Shown in pieces: positions 8,270-17,681 of a stretch of 64,000 nucleotides of DNA (its first letter is position 1; each line of letters begins with the position of its first letter). A program made the position numbers and the translations under genes. The notes under the pieces are model-generated. The model searched no databases. It saw only the letters and a list, made by a program, of their open reading frames with translations, and had not been told where the DNA came from. The DNA is taken from NCBI GenBank assembly GCA_902628815.1, contig CACOOK010000002.1, positions 59,438 through 123,437 of the forward strand. The letters are read 5' to 3'. This DNA comes from an uncultured Pelagibacteraceae bacterium (GTDB lineage Bacteria > Pseudomonadota > Alphaproteobacteria > Pelagibacterales > Pelagibacteraceae).

Positions 8270-9376
8270 ATGAAAAACTATTTAGATTTTGAAAAAGAGA
8301 TTAAGGATTTAGAGACAGAGCTTGATAATTTGAAAAGCCCTTTTGGATCTGAGGGAATTTCCGAGGTGGATACAGATAAAATTAAAGAAACCCAAAAACA
8401 AATAAACTTGAAGCTGGATGAGATATACTCAAATTTGAATAGTTGGCAAAAAACTCAAGTTGCAAGGCACGAAGATCGGCCAAGAGCAAATTTTTATATA
8501 AAAAAAATATTTTCTCAATTTACTTCTTTATCAGGCGACAGGTATTTTGGTGATGATAAATCAGTTATCGCAGGGTTTGGTCTAATTGAAAACAAATCTG
8601 TTTTAATTATCGGCCAAGAGAAAGGTGAAGATTTAAATAGTAGAATTGAAAGAAACTTTGGCATGATGCGCCCTGAAGGTTATAGAAAATGCGTAAGATT
8701 AATGAAACTTGCTAATAGATTTCAAATACCTGTCATTAGTTTTATAGACACCCCAGGAGCCTATCCAGGTTTAGGTGCAGAACAAAGAGGGCAAGCCTCA
8801 GCAATTGCTAACTCAATTGAGTGCAGCATGTCCTTAACAGTACCAAACATATCGATTATAATCGGAGAGGGAGGATCAGGTGGAGCAATAGCTTTGGCAT
8901 CTTCTAACAAAGTTATAATGTTAGAAAATTCAATTTACTCAGTTATATCTCCAGAGGGATGCGCCTCAATACTTTGGCGAGATCCTAGTAAATCTTTGCA
9001 AGCTGCTGAAGCCATGAAACTTACAGCAAAAGATTTACTAAGATTGAAAATTATAGATGAGATAATACCAGAGCCGTTAGGAGGAGCTCACCGAGATCAT
9101 GATAGTATAGCTAACGAAATAAAAAATTCGATAATCAAAAATTTAAAGATATTTGAAAAATTTACTAAGGATGAAATATATGATCATCGAAAAACAAAAT
9201 TTCTTCAAATTGGCAGGGATCAAGGTTTTAGCAAATCAACAAATATAAATGATACAAGTTTGACTTATAGAGAAACCAGCATAATCAAACTAAAATCGCA
9301 TATAGTTAAAAATAAGTACATTTACGGACTCCTCGGAATAATTACATTAATTGGTTTAATTTATTCAGCATTTTAG
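8270..9376 (+). CDS. accA: Acetyl-CoA carboxylase carboxyltransferase alpha subunit with C-terminal membrane helix
   Basis: AccA forms the carboxyltransferase with AccD and makes malonyl-CoA for fatty acid synthesis. The catalytic core is intact: SFIDTPGAYPGLGAEQRGQ (158-176), GEGGSGGAIALA (199-210) and ISPEGCASILWRD (226-238). The conserved region ends near residue 320 (KFLQIGRDQGF), the usual family length. A further 45 residues end in a hydrophobic helix, about 349-367. Such a tail is not normal for AccA and suggests membrane anchoring. The ATG is 48 bp from divergent glcB. Confidence 0.95.
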   Translation: MKNYLDFEKEIKDLETELDNLKSPFGSEGISEVDTDKIKETQKQINLKLDEIYSNLNSWQKTQVARHEDRPRANFYIKKIFSQFTSLSGDRYFGDDKSVIAGFGLIENKSVLIIGQEKGEDLNSRIERNFGMMRPEGYRKCVRLMKLANRFQIPVISFIDTPGAYPGLGAEQRGQASAIANSIECSMSLTVPNISIIIGEGGSGGAIALASSNKVIMLENSIYSVISPEGCASILWRDPSKSLQAAEAMKLTAKDLLRLKIIDEIIPEPLGGAHRDHDSIANEIKNSIIKNLKIFEKFTKDEIYDHRKTKFLQIGRDQGFSKSTNINDTSLTYRETSIIKLKSHIVKNKYIYGLLGIITLIGLIYSAF

Positions 9377-9421
9377 CAATGTTGCTCAAAAACAATTGCG
9401 TCAAATAATTTTATTCTTCTA

Positions 9422-9506
9422 TTGACTTTTATTGCTCAAATCTATTTAAGGATGACTAAACTAACTTATAGTTAGTTATAGTTAATAATAATAAGGAAAA
9501 GTAAAC
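9422..9506 (+). promoter_or_regulatory. Candidate cold-shock gene promoter and structured leader
   Basis: TTGACT (9422-9427), a 17 bp spacer and TTTAAG (9445-9450) form a moderate promoter that would start near 9457. The leader then has a hairpin, AACTAAC-TTATA-GTTAGTT (9459-9477), and a tandem TTATAGTTA repeat (9466-9474 and 9476-9484). A Shine-Dalgarno AAGGAAA (about 9492-9498) precedes the ATG. Structured leaders are known to control cold-shock mRNAs; that function is inferred here. Confidence 0.4.
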
Positions 9507-9719
9507 ATGAGTACACTAAAAGGTAAAGTAAAATGGTTCAACGGAACTAAAGGATATGGTTTCATTGAAAGAGAAGACAAAGAGAAAGACGTGTTCGTCC
9601 ATTCTTCTGCAGTAAGAGAAGCTGGTTTAAAGTATTTAAACGAGGGTGATGAGTTAACGTTTGAAGTGGAGAGCACGGAAAAAGGTCCTTCAGCAGTAAA
9701 ACTGCAGAAAACATCTTAA
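9507..9719 (+). CDS. Cold-shock domain protein
   Basis: This 70-residue single-domain CSD protein binds single-stranded RNA and DNA. RNP1 appears as KGYGFIE and RNP2 as VFVHSS. The [12 protein letters not shown] segment is diagnostic of the CspA family. Length is standard. It is monocistronic by context, with its own leader, and is followed by an inverted repeat at 9746-9785. Which CspA paralogue it corresponds to cannot be told from sequence alone. Confidence 0.96.
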   Translation: MSTLKGKVKWFNGTKGYGFIEREDKEKDVFVHSSAVREAGLKYLNEGDELTFEVESTEKGPSAVKLQKTS

Positions 9720-9745
9720 TCTAAATTTCCAAAATCACTGATTAT

Positions 9746-9785
9746 CGGGACATTAACTTTAGTCTAGACTACTCTTATTGTCCCG
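9746..9785. other. Nested inverted repeat downstream of the cold-shock gene
   Basis: CGGGACA (9746-9752) is the reverse complement of TGTCCCG (9779-9785). Between the arms sits a perfect 12 bp palindrome, TAGTCTAGACTA (9760-9771). GC-rich arms stand out in this AT-rich genome. There is no T-run, so it is not a classical intrinsic terminator. It could form the 3' end of the csp mRNA, an RNase-resistant structure, or a protein-binding site. The structure is read directly; its role is unknown. Confidence 0.5.
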
Positions 9786-9867
9786 CTAATTTCATCTTGA
9801 AAAAGTCACAATTATTTTCTAAGTAAAGTATATGATTATAAAAATAACAAAATCTACTCTTAGAGCA

Positions 9868-9910
9868 CATTCTCACAGAATGCACGCTAGGCTGTTGCTT
9901 AGCATATAAT
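9868..9910. other. Tandem hairpins and -10-like box upstream of tRNA-His
   Basis: Two adjacent hairpins lie in the gap between the cold-shock gene and tRNA-His. They are CATTCT-CAC-AGAATG (9868-9882) and GCTAGGC-TGTT-GCTTAGC (9886-9903; 7 bp with one G-U pair and a four-base loop). A perfect TATAAT follows at 9905-9910, about 48 bp before the tRNA, and may be its -10 box; no good -35 is visible. The rest of 9720-9957 shows no open reading frame I would support. The hairpins could be part of a small RNA or an upstream control site. Confidence 0.35.
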
Positions 9911-9957
9911 CAAAAATATATAAATTTAACTAAAATTAAGATAAAAATAATAGGGAT

Positions 9958-10034
9958 GCAGCAGTAGCTCAGTTGGTTAGAGCACTAGTTTGTGGAACTA
10001 GGGGTCGGTGGTTCGAATCCACCCTGCTGTACCA
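9958..10034 (+). tRNA. tRNA-His (GTG anticodon), lacking G-1 and with A73
   Basis: The cloverleaf is complete. Acceptor arms are GCAGCAG/CTGCTGT, the D arm GCTC/GAGC, the anticodon arm CTAGT-TTGTGGA-ACTAG with GTG at 34-36, the T arm GGTGG-TTCGAAT-CCACC, and CCA is encoded. The base before position 1 is T and the discriminator is A73. The near-universal G-1:C73 identity pair of tRNA-His is therefore absent, and position 1:72 is G-U. This matches the exceptional tRNA-His known in one group of alphaproteobacteria. hisS starts 5 bp downstream. Confidence 0.96.
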
Positions 10035-10038
10035 AAAA

Positions 10039-11373
10039 ATGACAAAAGAAAAAAAGAACAAACCATCAAAAGATCTTCCTTTAGGGTTTGTAGATAGACA
10101 AGAAAAAGAATTACTCGTACGTGATTTTATAATTTCTAATATAAAAGAAGTTATGATCAAGTATGGTTTTCAATATCTTGAAACACCAAGTTTTGAGTAT
10201 TCCGATAGTATTGGAAAATTTTTACCAGATAAGGATAGACCAGATGAGGGTGTGTTTTCCTTTAAAGACGAAAATAAATGGCTGTCACTAAGATATGATC
10301 TAACAGCTCCATTAGCTAGGTATGTTGCAAAAAATTACTTGGAAATTGCTAAACCATTTAAACGCTACCAATTAGGAACAGTTTGGAGAAATGAAAAACC
10401 AGGCCCAGGAAGATTTAGAGAATTTATGCAGTTCGATGCTGATTTTGTTGGAACAAAAAGTTTACAAGCGGATGCCGAGTTATGTGTAATGGTTGCAGAA
10501 ATTCTTGAAAAATGTAGCTTGAGTAAATCAGATTATATAATAAAGATTTCATCAAGAAAAATAACGGAAGAACTATTTAAAAAATTAAATATAAATGATA
10601 ATCAAAAAAAACTTACCACTTTAAGAGCTCTAGATAAAATTGACCGATTAGGATGGGAAGGTGTAAAACAATTATTAGGAAAAGGAAGAAAAGACAAATC
10701 CGGAGATTTTACAAAAGGCGCAAATTTAAACTCACAAACTATTGAGACCATAGAAAAAGAACTTAAGAAAAACTCACCTGAGTCAGATGATTTAAAAGAA
10801 ATAATAGACATTTTTAAAAATTACAAATTTAATAACTTTGAATTCGATCCATCAATTATTAGGGGACTTGAATATTATACCGGTGCTATTTTCGAGGTAA
10901 ATTTAAGATTTGACGTAAAAAATAATAAAGGCAAAGTAATTCAATTTGGTTCTATTGGAGGTGGAGGCAGATATGACAACCTAGTTAGTAATTTCGGTAA
11001 TTATGATGCTCCAGCTACAGGCATATCAATTGGTTTGGACCGATTAGTTTACGCTTTAATGCAAAAGAAAGAGTTTAAAATAAAACAAACAAAACCTGTT
11101 GTAATTATTGTTTTTGATAAGAATTTTATGAAGGAGTACATCAATATACAATCATTATTAAGAGAAGCCAACATAAGTTCAGAAATATACCCAGCAGAAA
11201 GTAAATTAAAAAAACAAATGGAGTATGCTAATAAAATAAATTCTCCAGCTGTAATATTATATGGTGAGGATGAAATTAAATCTGGTAAACCTACTTTAAG
11301 AAATTTAAGCACCGGCGAAGAAAAATCAATTGAAATTAAGGAATTAATAAATGAAATCAAAAAAATTATCTGA
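10039..11373 (+). CDS. hisS: Histidyl-tRNA synthetase, alphaproteobacterial atypical type
   Basis: This 444-residue class II synthetase starts at ATG 10039, just after the tRNA-His CCA; the longer open frame would run through the tRNA and is rejected. Family motifs present are RGLEYYTGAIFE (HisA) and GSIGGGGRYDNL (HisB). Motif 2 reads RNEKPGPGRFREFMQFDAD (from R117) instead of the common RHERPQxGRxRQFxQ form. That divergent motif is the type found in alphaproteobacteria whose tRNA-His lacks G-1, consistent with the tRNA next door. It overlaps hisZ by 23 bp. Confidence 0.95.
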   Translation: MTKEKKNKPSKDLPLGFVDRQEKELLVRDFIISNIKEVMIKYGFQYLETPSFEYSDSIGKFLPDKDRPDEGVFSFKDENKWLSLRYDLTAPLARYVAKNYLEIAKPFKRYQLGTVWRNEKPGPGRFREFMQFDADFVGTKSLQADAELCVMVAEILEKCSLSKSDYIIKISSRKITEELFKKLNINDNQKKLTTLRALDKIDRLGWEGVKQLLGKGRKDKSGDFTKGANLNSQTIETIEKELKKNSPESDDLKEIIDIFKNYKFNNFEFDPSIIRGLEYYTGAIFEVNLRFDVKNNKGKVIQFGSIGGGGRYDNLVSNFGNYDAPATGISIGLDRLVYALMQKKEFKIKQTKPVVIIVFDKNFMKEYINIQSLLREANISSEIYPAESKLKKQMEYANKINSPAVILYGEDEIKSGKPTLRNLSTGEEKSIEIKELINEIKKII

Positions 11374-12388
11374 CGTTATAATTAAGACCTTTAAGAGTAA
11401 TGGCTTTGAATTATCAGAGCCCGATGTGCTTTTGGACTCAAATTACATAATTGAGAGGTCTGGTGAAAAATTTAGAAGTTCGATGTTAACTTTTGAGAGA
11501 GATGACGGTAAAATTATGTGTTTGAGACCAGATCTAACAGTAGCTTCTTGTCTTAACTTTTTAAAAAAAAAAACCTCTTCAAAAATTTATTACTCAGGAA
11601 AAGCTTATAGAAGATCTACCAGCAAAAGTTCTAACTTTATCAATGATCAATTAGGTATTGAAATTTTAGGGTCAAGAAATGAAATTTATGATGATTTTAA
11701 AGTTGTTGAAACAATCTTAAAATCTGCCAAAAAAATTAAGAAGAAGAATATTGAAATTAAAGTTGGAGACATCAGTTTATTTAAAAATTTAATTTATGCA
11801 CTTGATATGCCTGAAAGATGGAAATTAAGACTTATAAGACACTTTTGGAGACCAACTTATTTTGAAGAACTTTTAAAAAGATTAGAAAAAAATACGGATA
11901 TCGACTCACTTTTATTTTACGCAGATAAAAAAAAATTTAATAAAATGAAAAAAATGGATAAGAATAAAACAATTGCAGGCAGAACCATATCAGAGATTTT
12001 AAAAAGGTTTGACAAAAAGATTAAAGACCCGAGATCTTTTAGTAACGGTAAAAAAATAGTTAAGATAATTAAATCATTTTTAAAAATTAATTGTAAATTG
12101 TCAAAGCTTGACGAAAAATTATTAAATTTTGCTCAAAAAAATAATCTTAAAAAAAATATTTTTAAAGATCTTAAATCTATTAATAACTTAAAGAAATTAA
12201 AACAAAACGTAAATTTTATAACAAATTTTGGTAGAGAAATTGAATACTACACAGGAATTGTTTTTGAAATTTCTTCAGGAAATAAGGAAATTGCAAGAGG
12301 CGGTCGATATAATGATTTACTCAAAAGTTTGGGGGCAAAAAAAAACGTACCGGCTGTAGGTGCAGCAATAAACTTAAATAACCTATGA
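11351..12388 (+). CDS. hisZ: ATP phosphoribosyltransferase regulatory subunit
   Basis: HisZ is a HisRS-like protein without aminoacylation activity. It forms a complex with short HisG and is required for the first step of histidine synthesis. The 345-residue product has degenerate class II motifs: CLRPDLTVASCLNF near residue 60, then YSGKAYRR, FGREIEYYTGIVFEI and ARGGRYNDLL. The true HisRS motif 2 is missing. It sits between hisS and hisG with overlaps on both sides (23 bp and ATGA), which strongly supports the assignment. Confidence 0.92.
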   Translation: MKSKKLSDVIIKTFKSNGFELSEPDVLLDSNYIIERSGEKFRSSMLTFERDDGKIMCLRPDLTVASCLNFLKKKTSSKIYYSGKAYRRSTSKSSNFINDQLGIEILGSRNEIYDDFKVVETILKSAKKIKKKNIEIKVGDISLFKNLIYALDMPERWKLRLIRHFWRPTYFEELLKRLEKNTDIDSLLFYADKKKFNKMKKMDKNKTIAGRTISEILKRFDKKIKDPRSFSNGKKIVKIIKSFLKINCKLSKLDEKLLNFAQKNNLKKNIFKDLKSINNLKKLKQNVNFITNFGREIEYYTGIVFEISSGNKEIARGGRYNDLLKSLGAKKNVPAVGAAINLNNL

Positions 12389-13044
12389 AAAATTTAATCA
12401 CTATTGGTTTACCAAGCAAAGGAAGATTGAAAGATAAATCAGTAAATTATTTGAAAGAGAGAGGGTTGAAAATTATAAAAAGTTTTAAGGAAAGAAATTA
12501 TTTTGCAAAAATAAAAAATAAACCAAATTTTTCTATCATATTTTTACATGCAAAAGAAATTATTCAAAGGTTAGGTGATGGAACGTTAGATATAGGTATA
12601 TCCGGTCTAGACCTTTTAAAAGAGTCTGAAAAAAATTTGCAAAGTAAAATTAATATAGAGAAAAAACTTAATTTTGGAGAGGCAGATCTTGTCTTAGCAA
12701 TTCCTGATAATTGGATAGATGTCCAAACAGTAGCCGATTTAGAGGAGGTAGCATTTGATATAAGATCAAAAAGAAATCGAAGACTAAGAGTTGCAACCAA
12801 ATACCCAAATCTAACAAAAAACTTTTTATTTTCTAAAGGGGTTACCCAGTTTAAATTAGTAACAAGTTTAGGTGCAACCGAGACCTATCCTTTTATTGGC
12901 TCCTCAGAAATTATAAGTGATATTACTTCTACTGGTAAAACACTAAGAGATAATGAATTAAGAGTATTAAAAGATGGGATAATTTTAAATTCAACGGCTT
13001 GTTTATTATATTCGAAAAAATTAAAAAAAAAGATAAGGTTTTAA
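12385..13044 (+). CDS. hisG: ATP phosphoribosyltransferase, short form
   Basis: HisG joins ATP and PRPP to begin histidine synthesis. At 219 residues this is the short form that lacks the C-terminal regulatory domain and needs HisZ, encoded immediately upstream with an ATGA overlap. Visible features are GLPSKGRLKD at the N-terminus, RLGDGTLDIGISGLDLL, and the PRPP-binding region with SLGATETYPFIGSSEIISDITSTG split over about residues 153-176. No other his genes lie in this window. Confidence 0.95.
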   Translation: MKNLITIGLPSKGRLKDKSVNYLKERGLKIIKSFKERNYFAKIKNKPNFSIIFLHAKEIIQRLGDGTLDIGISGLDLLKESEKNLQSKINIEKKLNFGEADLVLAIPDNWIDVQTVADLEEVAFDIRSKRNRRLRVATKYPNLTKNFLFSKGVTQFKLVTSLGATETYPFIGSSEIISDITSTGKTLRDNELRVLKDGIILNSTACLLYSKKLKKKIRF

Positions 13045-13045
13045 A

Positions 13046-13798
13046 ATGATGATTGATTTCTTTAAAAGGCTTAACAAAAAAAGAAAAAAAAAAAGATTTC
13101 AAGATAATATCGATAAGAATTATTTAAATCCACTTAAGACTGATTATGAAAATTTTTATAAGGTTTACACCCGTCAAAAAAATAATGAACTTTCCAAATT
13201 ATGTGAACAATATGGTTCTGATAAAGGTTATTTGAATTTTTATACAAAAAAACCATATAAATGGAAGCCGCATAACTACTCGATTTTTTATAATGATTTA
13301 TTTTTTCATACGAGAGATAAAATAAAACTAGTTTTTGAATGTGGTATCGGGACAAACGATGAAAATTTTAGAAGCAATATGACTATGAAAGGAAATCCCG
13401 GGGCCTCGTTAAAAGTATGGAAAAGCTACTTTAGAAATGCAGAAATTTATGGCGCTGACATCGATAAAAAAATCCTTTTTCAAGAAGAAAGAATTAAAAC
13501 TTTCTACGTAGATCAAACTAATAAAGTTATAATCCAAAAAATGTGGCAAGACATAAACAAAGACGGTTTTGACTTAATTATTGATGATGGGCTTCATACT
13601 TTTGAAGCGGGTGTAACATTTTTTGAGAACTCTTTTTCAAAATTAAAAAAAACAGGAGTTTACATAATCGAAGATGTTCATTTTGCTTACTTAAATAAAT
13701 TAGCAACTAGATTAAAAGATTATGAGCCTCAGGTTATTATTCTTAATAATAAGGAAACTCAAAAGGATAATAATTTGATTTTAATAAAAAAGACTTAA
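13046..13798 (+). CDS. SAM-dependent methyltransferase-like protein
   Basis: The 250-residue product has a basic N-terminus (FFKRLNKKRKKKR), then EQYGSDKGYLNFY, FECGIGTNDENF (motif I-like), EIYGADIDKK (motif II-like) and LIIDDGLHTFEAGVTFF followed by YIIEDVHF. This order resembles class I methyltransferases that modify sugars in macrolide or polysaccharide pathways (TylF/macrocin O-methyltransferase-like). A surface-glycan role is possible but not shown by context. The SAM loop is not fully canonical. The gene begins 1 bp after hisG and ends at a strong terminator. Confidence 0.6.
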   Translation: MMIDFFKRLNKKRKKKRFQDNIDKNYLNPLKTDYENFYKVYTRQKNNELSKLCEQYGSDKGYLNFYTKKPYKWKPHNYSIFYNDLFFHTRDKIKLVFECGIGTNDENFRSNMTMKGNPGASLKVWKSYFRNAEIYGADIDKKILFQEERIKTFYVDQTNKVIIQKMWQDINKDGFDLIIDDGLHTFEAGVTFFENSFSKLKKTGVYIIEDVHFAYLNKLATRLKDYEPQVIILNNKETQKDNNLILIKKT

Positions 13799-13800
13799 AT

Positions 13801-13832
13801 AAAAAAAAAGGGCAGTAAAAACTGCCCTTTTT
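13801..13832. terminator. Bidirectional intrinsic terminator
   Basis: GGGCAGT-AAAA-ACTGCCC (13810-13827) is a perfect 7 bp stem. It is flanked by nine A residues on the left and a run of five T residues on the right, so it can terminate both the methyltransferase operon (+) and groEL (-). It is the clearest Rho-independent terminator in the window. Confidence 0.9.
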
Positions 13833-13858
13833 GGATTTTTGTTTAAGATTGATGGGGA

Positions 13859-15535
<1,677 letters not shown>

Positions 15536-15832
15536 TTATTTTTTACTTTTTGAAATTCCCATTATGTCTGACTCTTTCATAATGCTGTATTCTTTTCCGT
15601 CGATTTTTACTTCTGTTCCAGACCATTTTCCGAATAGGACTATATCACCAATTTTCACATCCATTGGCGAAACCTTTCCATTTTCATTTTTAGAGCCGGG
15701 CCCAATGGCAACAACTTCACCTTCTTGCGGTTTTTCTTTAGCAGTATCGGGGATTATAATTCCTCCAGCAGTTTTCTCTTCACTATCCAGTACCTTAATT
15801 AAAACTCTGTCGTGCAAAGGTCTAAATTTCAT
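15536..15832 (-). CDS. groS: Co-chaperonin GroES
   Basis: This 98-residue heptameric lid of GroEL has the usual N-terminal [14 protein letters not shown]. The mobile loop [18 protein letters not shown] covers about residues 18-35, with GPGSKNENG and the C-terminal [13 protein letters not shown] clear AGGAGA ribosome site precedes the start. It is first in the groES-groEL operon, behind a heat-shock-type promoter. Length and motifs are standard. Confidence 0.98.
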   Translation of the reverse strand: MKFRPLHDRVLIKVLDSEEKTAGGIIIPDTAKEKPQEGEVVAIGPGSKNENGKVSPMDVKIGDIVLFGKWSGTEVKIDGKEYSIMKESDIMGISKSKK

Positions 15833-15866
15833 ATATATTTCTCCTATAAATTTTAATGTAATGTTG

Positions 15867-15897
15867 ATATGGTATGTTTTAATAAGATTTCAAGGGG
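15867..15897 (-). promoter_or_regulatory. Sigma-32-type heat-shock promoter of groES-groEL
   Basis: On the reverse strand, CCCCTTGAAA is followed 14 bases after CTTGAA by TACCATAT. This fits the RpoH consensus CTTGAA-N13-15-CCCCATNT with its CCAT core. Transcription would start near 15860, about 28 nt upstream of the groES ATG. No CIRCE repeat (HrcA site) is seen in the groES leader. Control by RpoH is inferred from the motif. Confidence 0.72.
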
Positions 15898-15967
15898 TAA
15901 AAATCATTAAAAAAACCCGAAAATACTATATTTTGAGATAAGAGACAGACTAGAAAGAACGGATAAA

Positions 15968-16774
15968 TTGAAAAAGCTTAATCATCTATCAGAAATATTT
16001 AATGATTATGACACATATGTAATAGATTTATGGGGAGTAATGCACAACGGCATAAATCTCAATCTAAAAGCTATGGAGACAATAGAAAATTTAAAGAAGA
16101 ATTCAAAAAAAATAGTTTTTTTATCTAATGCACCAAGACCTAGTTCTAAAGTAGTAAATTTTTTACTGAAAATGGGAATGGATAAAAAATATTTGTCATT
16201 TGTAATTACATCTGGAGAGGCAGCAATGAATGCAATCAACGAGAATAAGTTTGGAAAAAATTTTTTTCATTTAGGCCCTCCTAGAGATACTTCTGTTTTC
16301 GAAAAGGTAAAAGAGAATAAAGTTAGTATAGATAAATGTGATTTTATATTATGCACTGGATTATTTGATGATAAAGAAGATGATTTAGATTATTATAAAA
16401 ATTTTTTAAAAAAGTATGTTTCTAAAAAATTAATTTGTACAAATCCAGATTTAACAGTTCACAGGGGTGATATCGAAGAACTTTGCGCAGGTTCTATTGC
16501 TCAATTATTTGAAGGCCTTGGTGGTGAAGTAATATACTTTGGCAAACCACATCAAGAAATTTATAAGATGTGTTTTAACAAAAAAGAGAAAGTTTTAGCT
16601 ATAGGAGATAATTTAAGAACAGATATTAAAGGTGCTAATAATTTAAATATAGATAGTATATTTATAACAGAGGGTGTCCATCGAAAAGAATACAAAGATA
16701 TAAAAGATTTTGAAGCCCTTATAAAAAAATATAATGTAAAAGTAAATTTTTATCAAAAAGAATTAACTTGGTAA
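15968..16774 (+). CDS. HAD superfamily class IIA hydrolase
   Basis: This 268-residue haloacid dehalogenase-type phosphatase has motif I as DLWGVMHNG, with Asp20 as the likely nucleophile. Motif II is FLSNAPRPS and motif III/IV is IGDNLRTDIKGAN. It matches the alphaproteobacterial class IIA group usually encoded next to ribF, as here; the substrate is not known. The start is TTG at 15968, because motif I begins only 20 residues in and no ATG lies upstream in frame. A GAAAGAACGGA stretch precedes it. ribF begins 1 bp after the stop. Confidence 0.82.
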   Translation: MKKLNHLSEIFNDYDTYVIDLWGVMHNGINLNLKAMETIENLKKNSKKIVFLSNAPRPSSKVVNFLLKMGMDKKYLSFVITSGEAAMNAINENKFGKNFFHLGPPRDTSVFEKVKENKVSIDKCDFILCTGLFDDKEDDLDYYKNFLKKYVSKKLICTNPDLTVHRGDIEELCAGSIAQLFEGLGGEVIYFGKPHQEIYKMCFNKKEKVLAIGDNLRTDIKGANNLNIDSIFITEGVHRKEYKDIKDFEALIKKYNVKVNFYQKELTW

Positions 16775-16775
16775 T

Positions 16776-17681
16776 ATGAAAATTTACAATAACGCAAATT
16801 TATCTAAGAAGCACAGCAAAGGCGTGCTTGCAATCGGAAATTTTGATGGAGTTCATTTAGGGCACCAAAAAGTAATCAAAGAAGCAAAAAATAAAGCAAA
16901 AAAAAATAAGTTACCTTTTGGCGTTATGACTTTCGAACCTATGCCAGTCATGTTTTTTAATAATATTAAAAATCATAGAGTCAATACTTTAGAACAAAAA
17001 AAATACTTTTTTAAAAGATTAAAAATTGATTTTTTGATTATAATTAGATTTAACAAAAAATTCTCTAAATTAAGTGCTGAAAATTTTATTAAAAAAATAA
17101 TTTTTAATAAAACAAAATGTAAATATTTATATGTAAGTAAAAATTTCAAGTTTGGAAATAAAAGGAAAGGAAATATTAATACTTTAAAAAAATTTGAAAG
17201 CGAATTTAATTATAAAAATTTAGTAACCAAAATATTTAAAAAGAATAATAAAATAGTTTCTTCTAGTTTAATTAGAAAAAAAATTAGACAAGGTAAAATC
17301 AATGAAGCTAATAAATTATTAAATAGAAATTGGTGTATAGAGGGAAAGGTTATTAAAGGTCAAAAGAGAGGCCGGAAAATTGGTTTTCCAACATGCAATT
17401 TAAAATTGGAAAATTACGTTATCCCAAAGTTAGGAGTTTATGCGGTTCAAGTAAAAAACAAGGATTTTAATAAAAAAGGCATTGCTAACATTGGTTTTAG
17501 ACCTACTTTTAAAGATAAGAAATTGTTATTAGAAACAAATATCTTTGGAATTAATAAAAATTTATATAATAAAGTGATTAGTGTGAATTTTAAAAAATTT
17601 ATAAGACCTGAAAAAAAATTTAAAAGCTTTGAGCATTTAAAAAAACAAATAAAAATTGATATAAATAAAGCAAAAAAATAA
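16776..17681 (+). CDS. ribF: Bifunctional riboflavin kinase/FAD synthetase
   Basis: This 301-residue protein makes FMN and then FAD. The N-terminal FAD synthetase half has the nucleotidyltransferase motif GNFDGVHLGHQKVI (about residues 22-35) and SSSLIRKKI near 160. The C-terminal flavokinase half has GRKIGFPTCNLKLEN (about 195-209) and GVYAVQV. Its last base overlaps the ileS start (taATG), giving the order HAD-ribF-ileS-lspA, which is common in proteobacteria. Confidence 0.95.
   Translation: MKIYNNANLSKKHSKGVLAIGNFDGVHLGHQKVIKEAKNKAKKNKLPFGVMTFEPMPVMFFNNIKNHRVNTLEQKKYFFKRLKIDFLIIIRFNKKFSKLSAENFIKKIIFNKTKCKYLYVSKNFKFGNKRKGNINTLKKFESEFNYKNLVTKIFKKNNKIVSSSLIRKKIRQGKINEANKLLNRNWCIEGKVIKGQKRGRKIGFPTCNLKLENYVIPKLGVYAVQVKNKDFNKKGIANIGFRPTFKDKKLLLETNIFGINKNLYNKVISVNFKKFIRPEKKFKSFEHLKKQIKIDINKAKK

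Noticed and set aside
9746..9785. Intrinsic terminator for the cold-shock gene
   Set aside because: The stem has a 26-base loop and no T-run, so it is listed as a structured element of unknown role.
9973..10038. N-terminal extension of hisS running through the tRNA-His gene
   Set aside because: The 22 extra residues are simply translated tRNA sequence. ATG 10039 gives the normal HisRS N-terminus.
15833..15967. CIRCE element upstream of groES
   Set aside because: No TTAGCACTC/GAGTGCTAA repeat is present; a sigma-32-type promoter fits instead.
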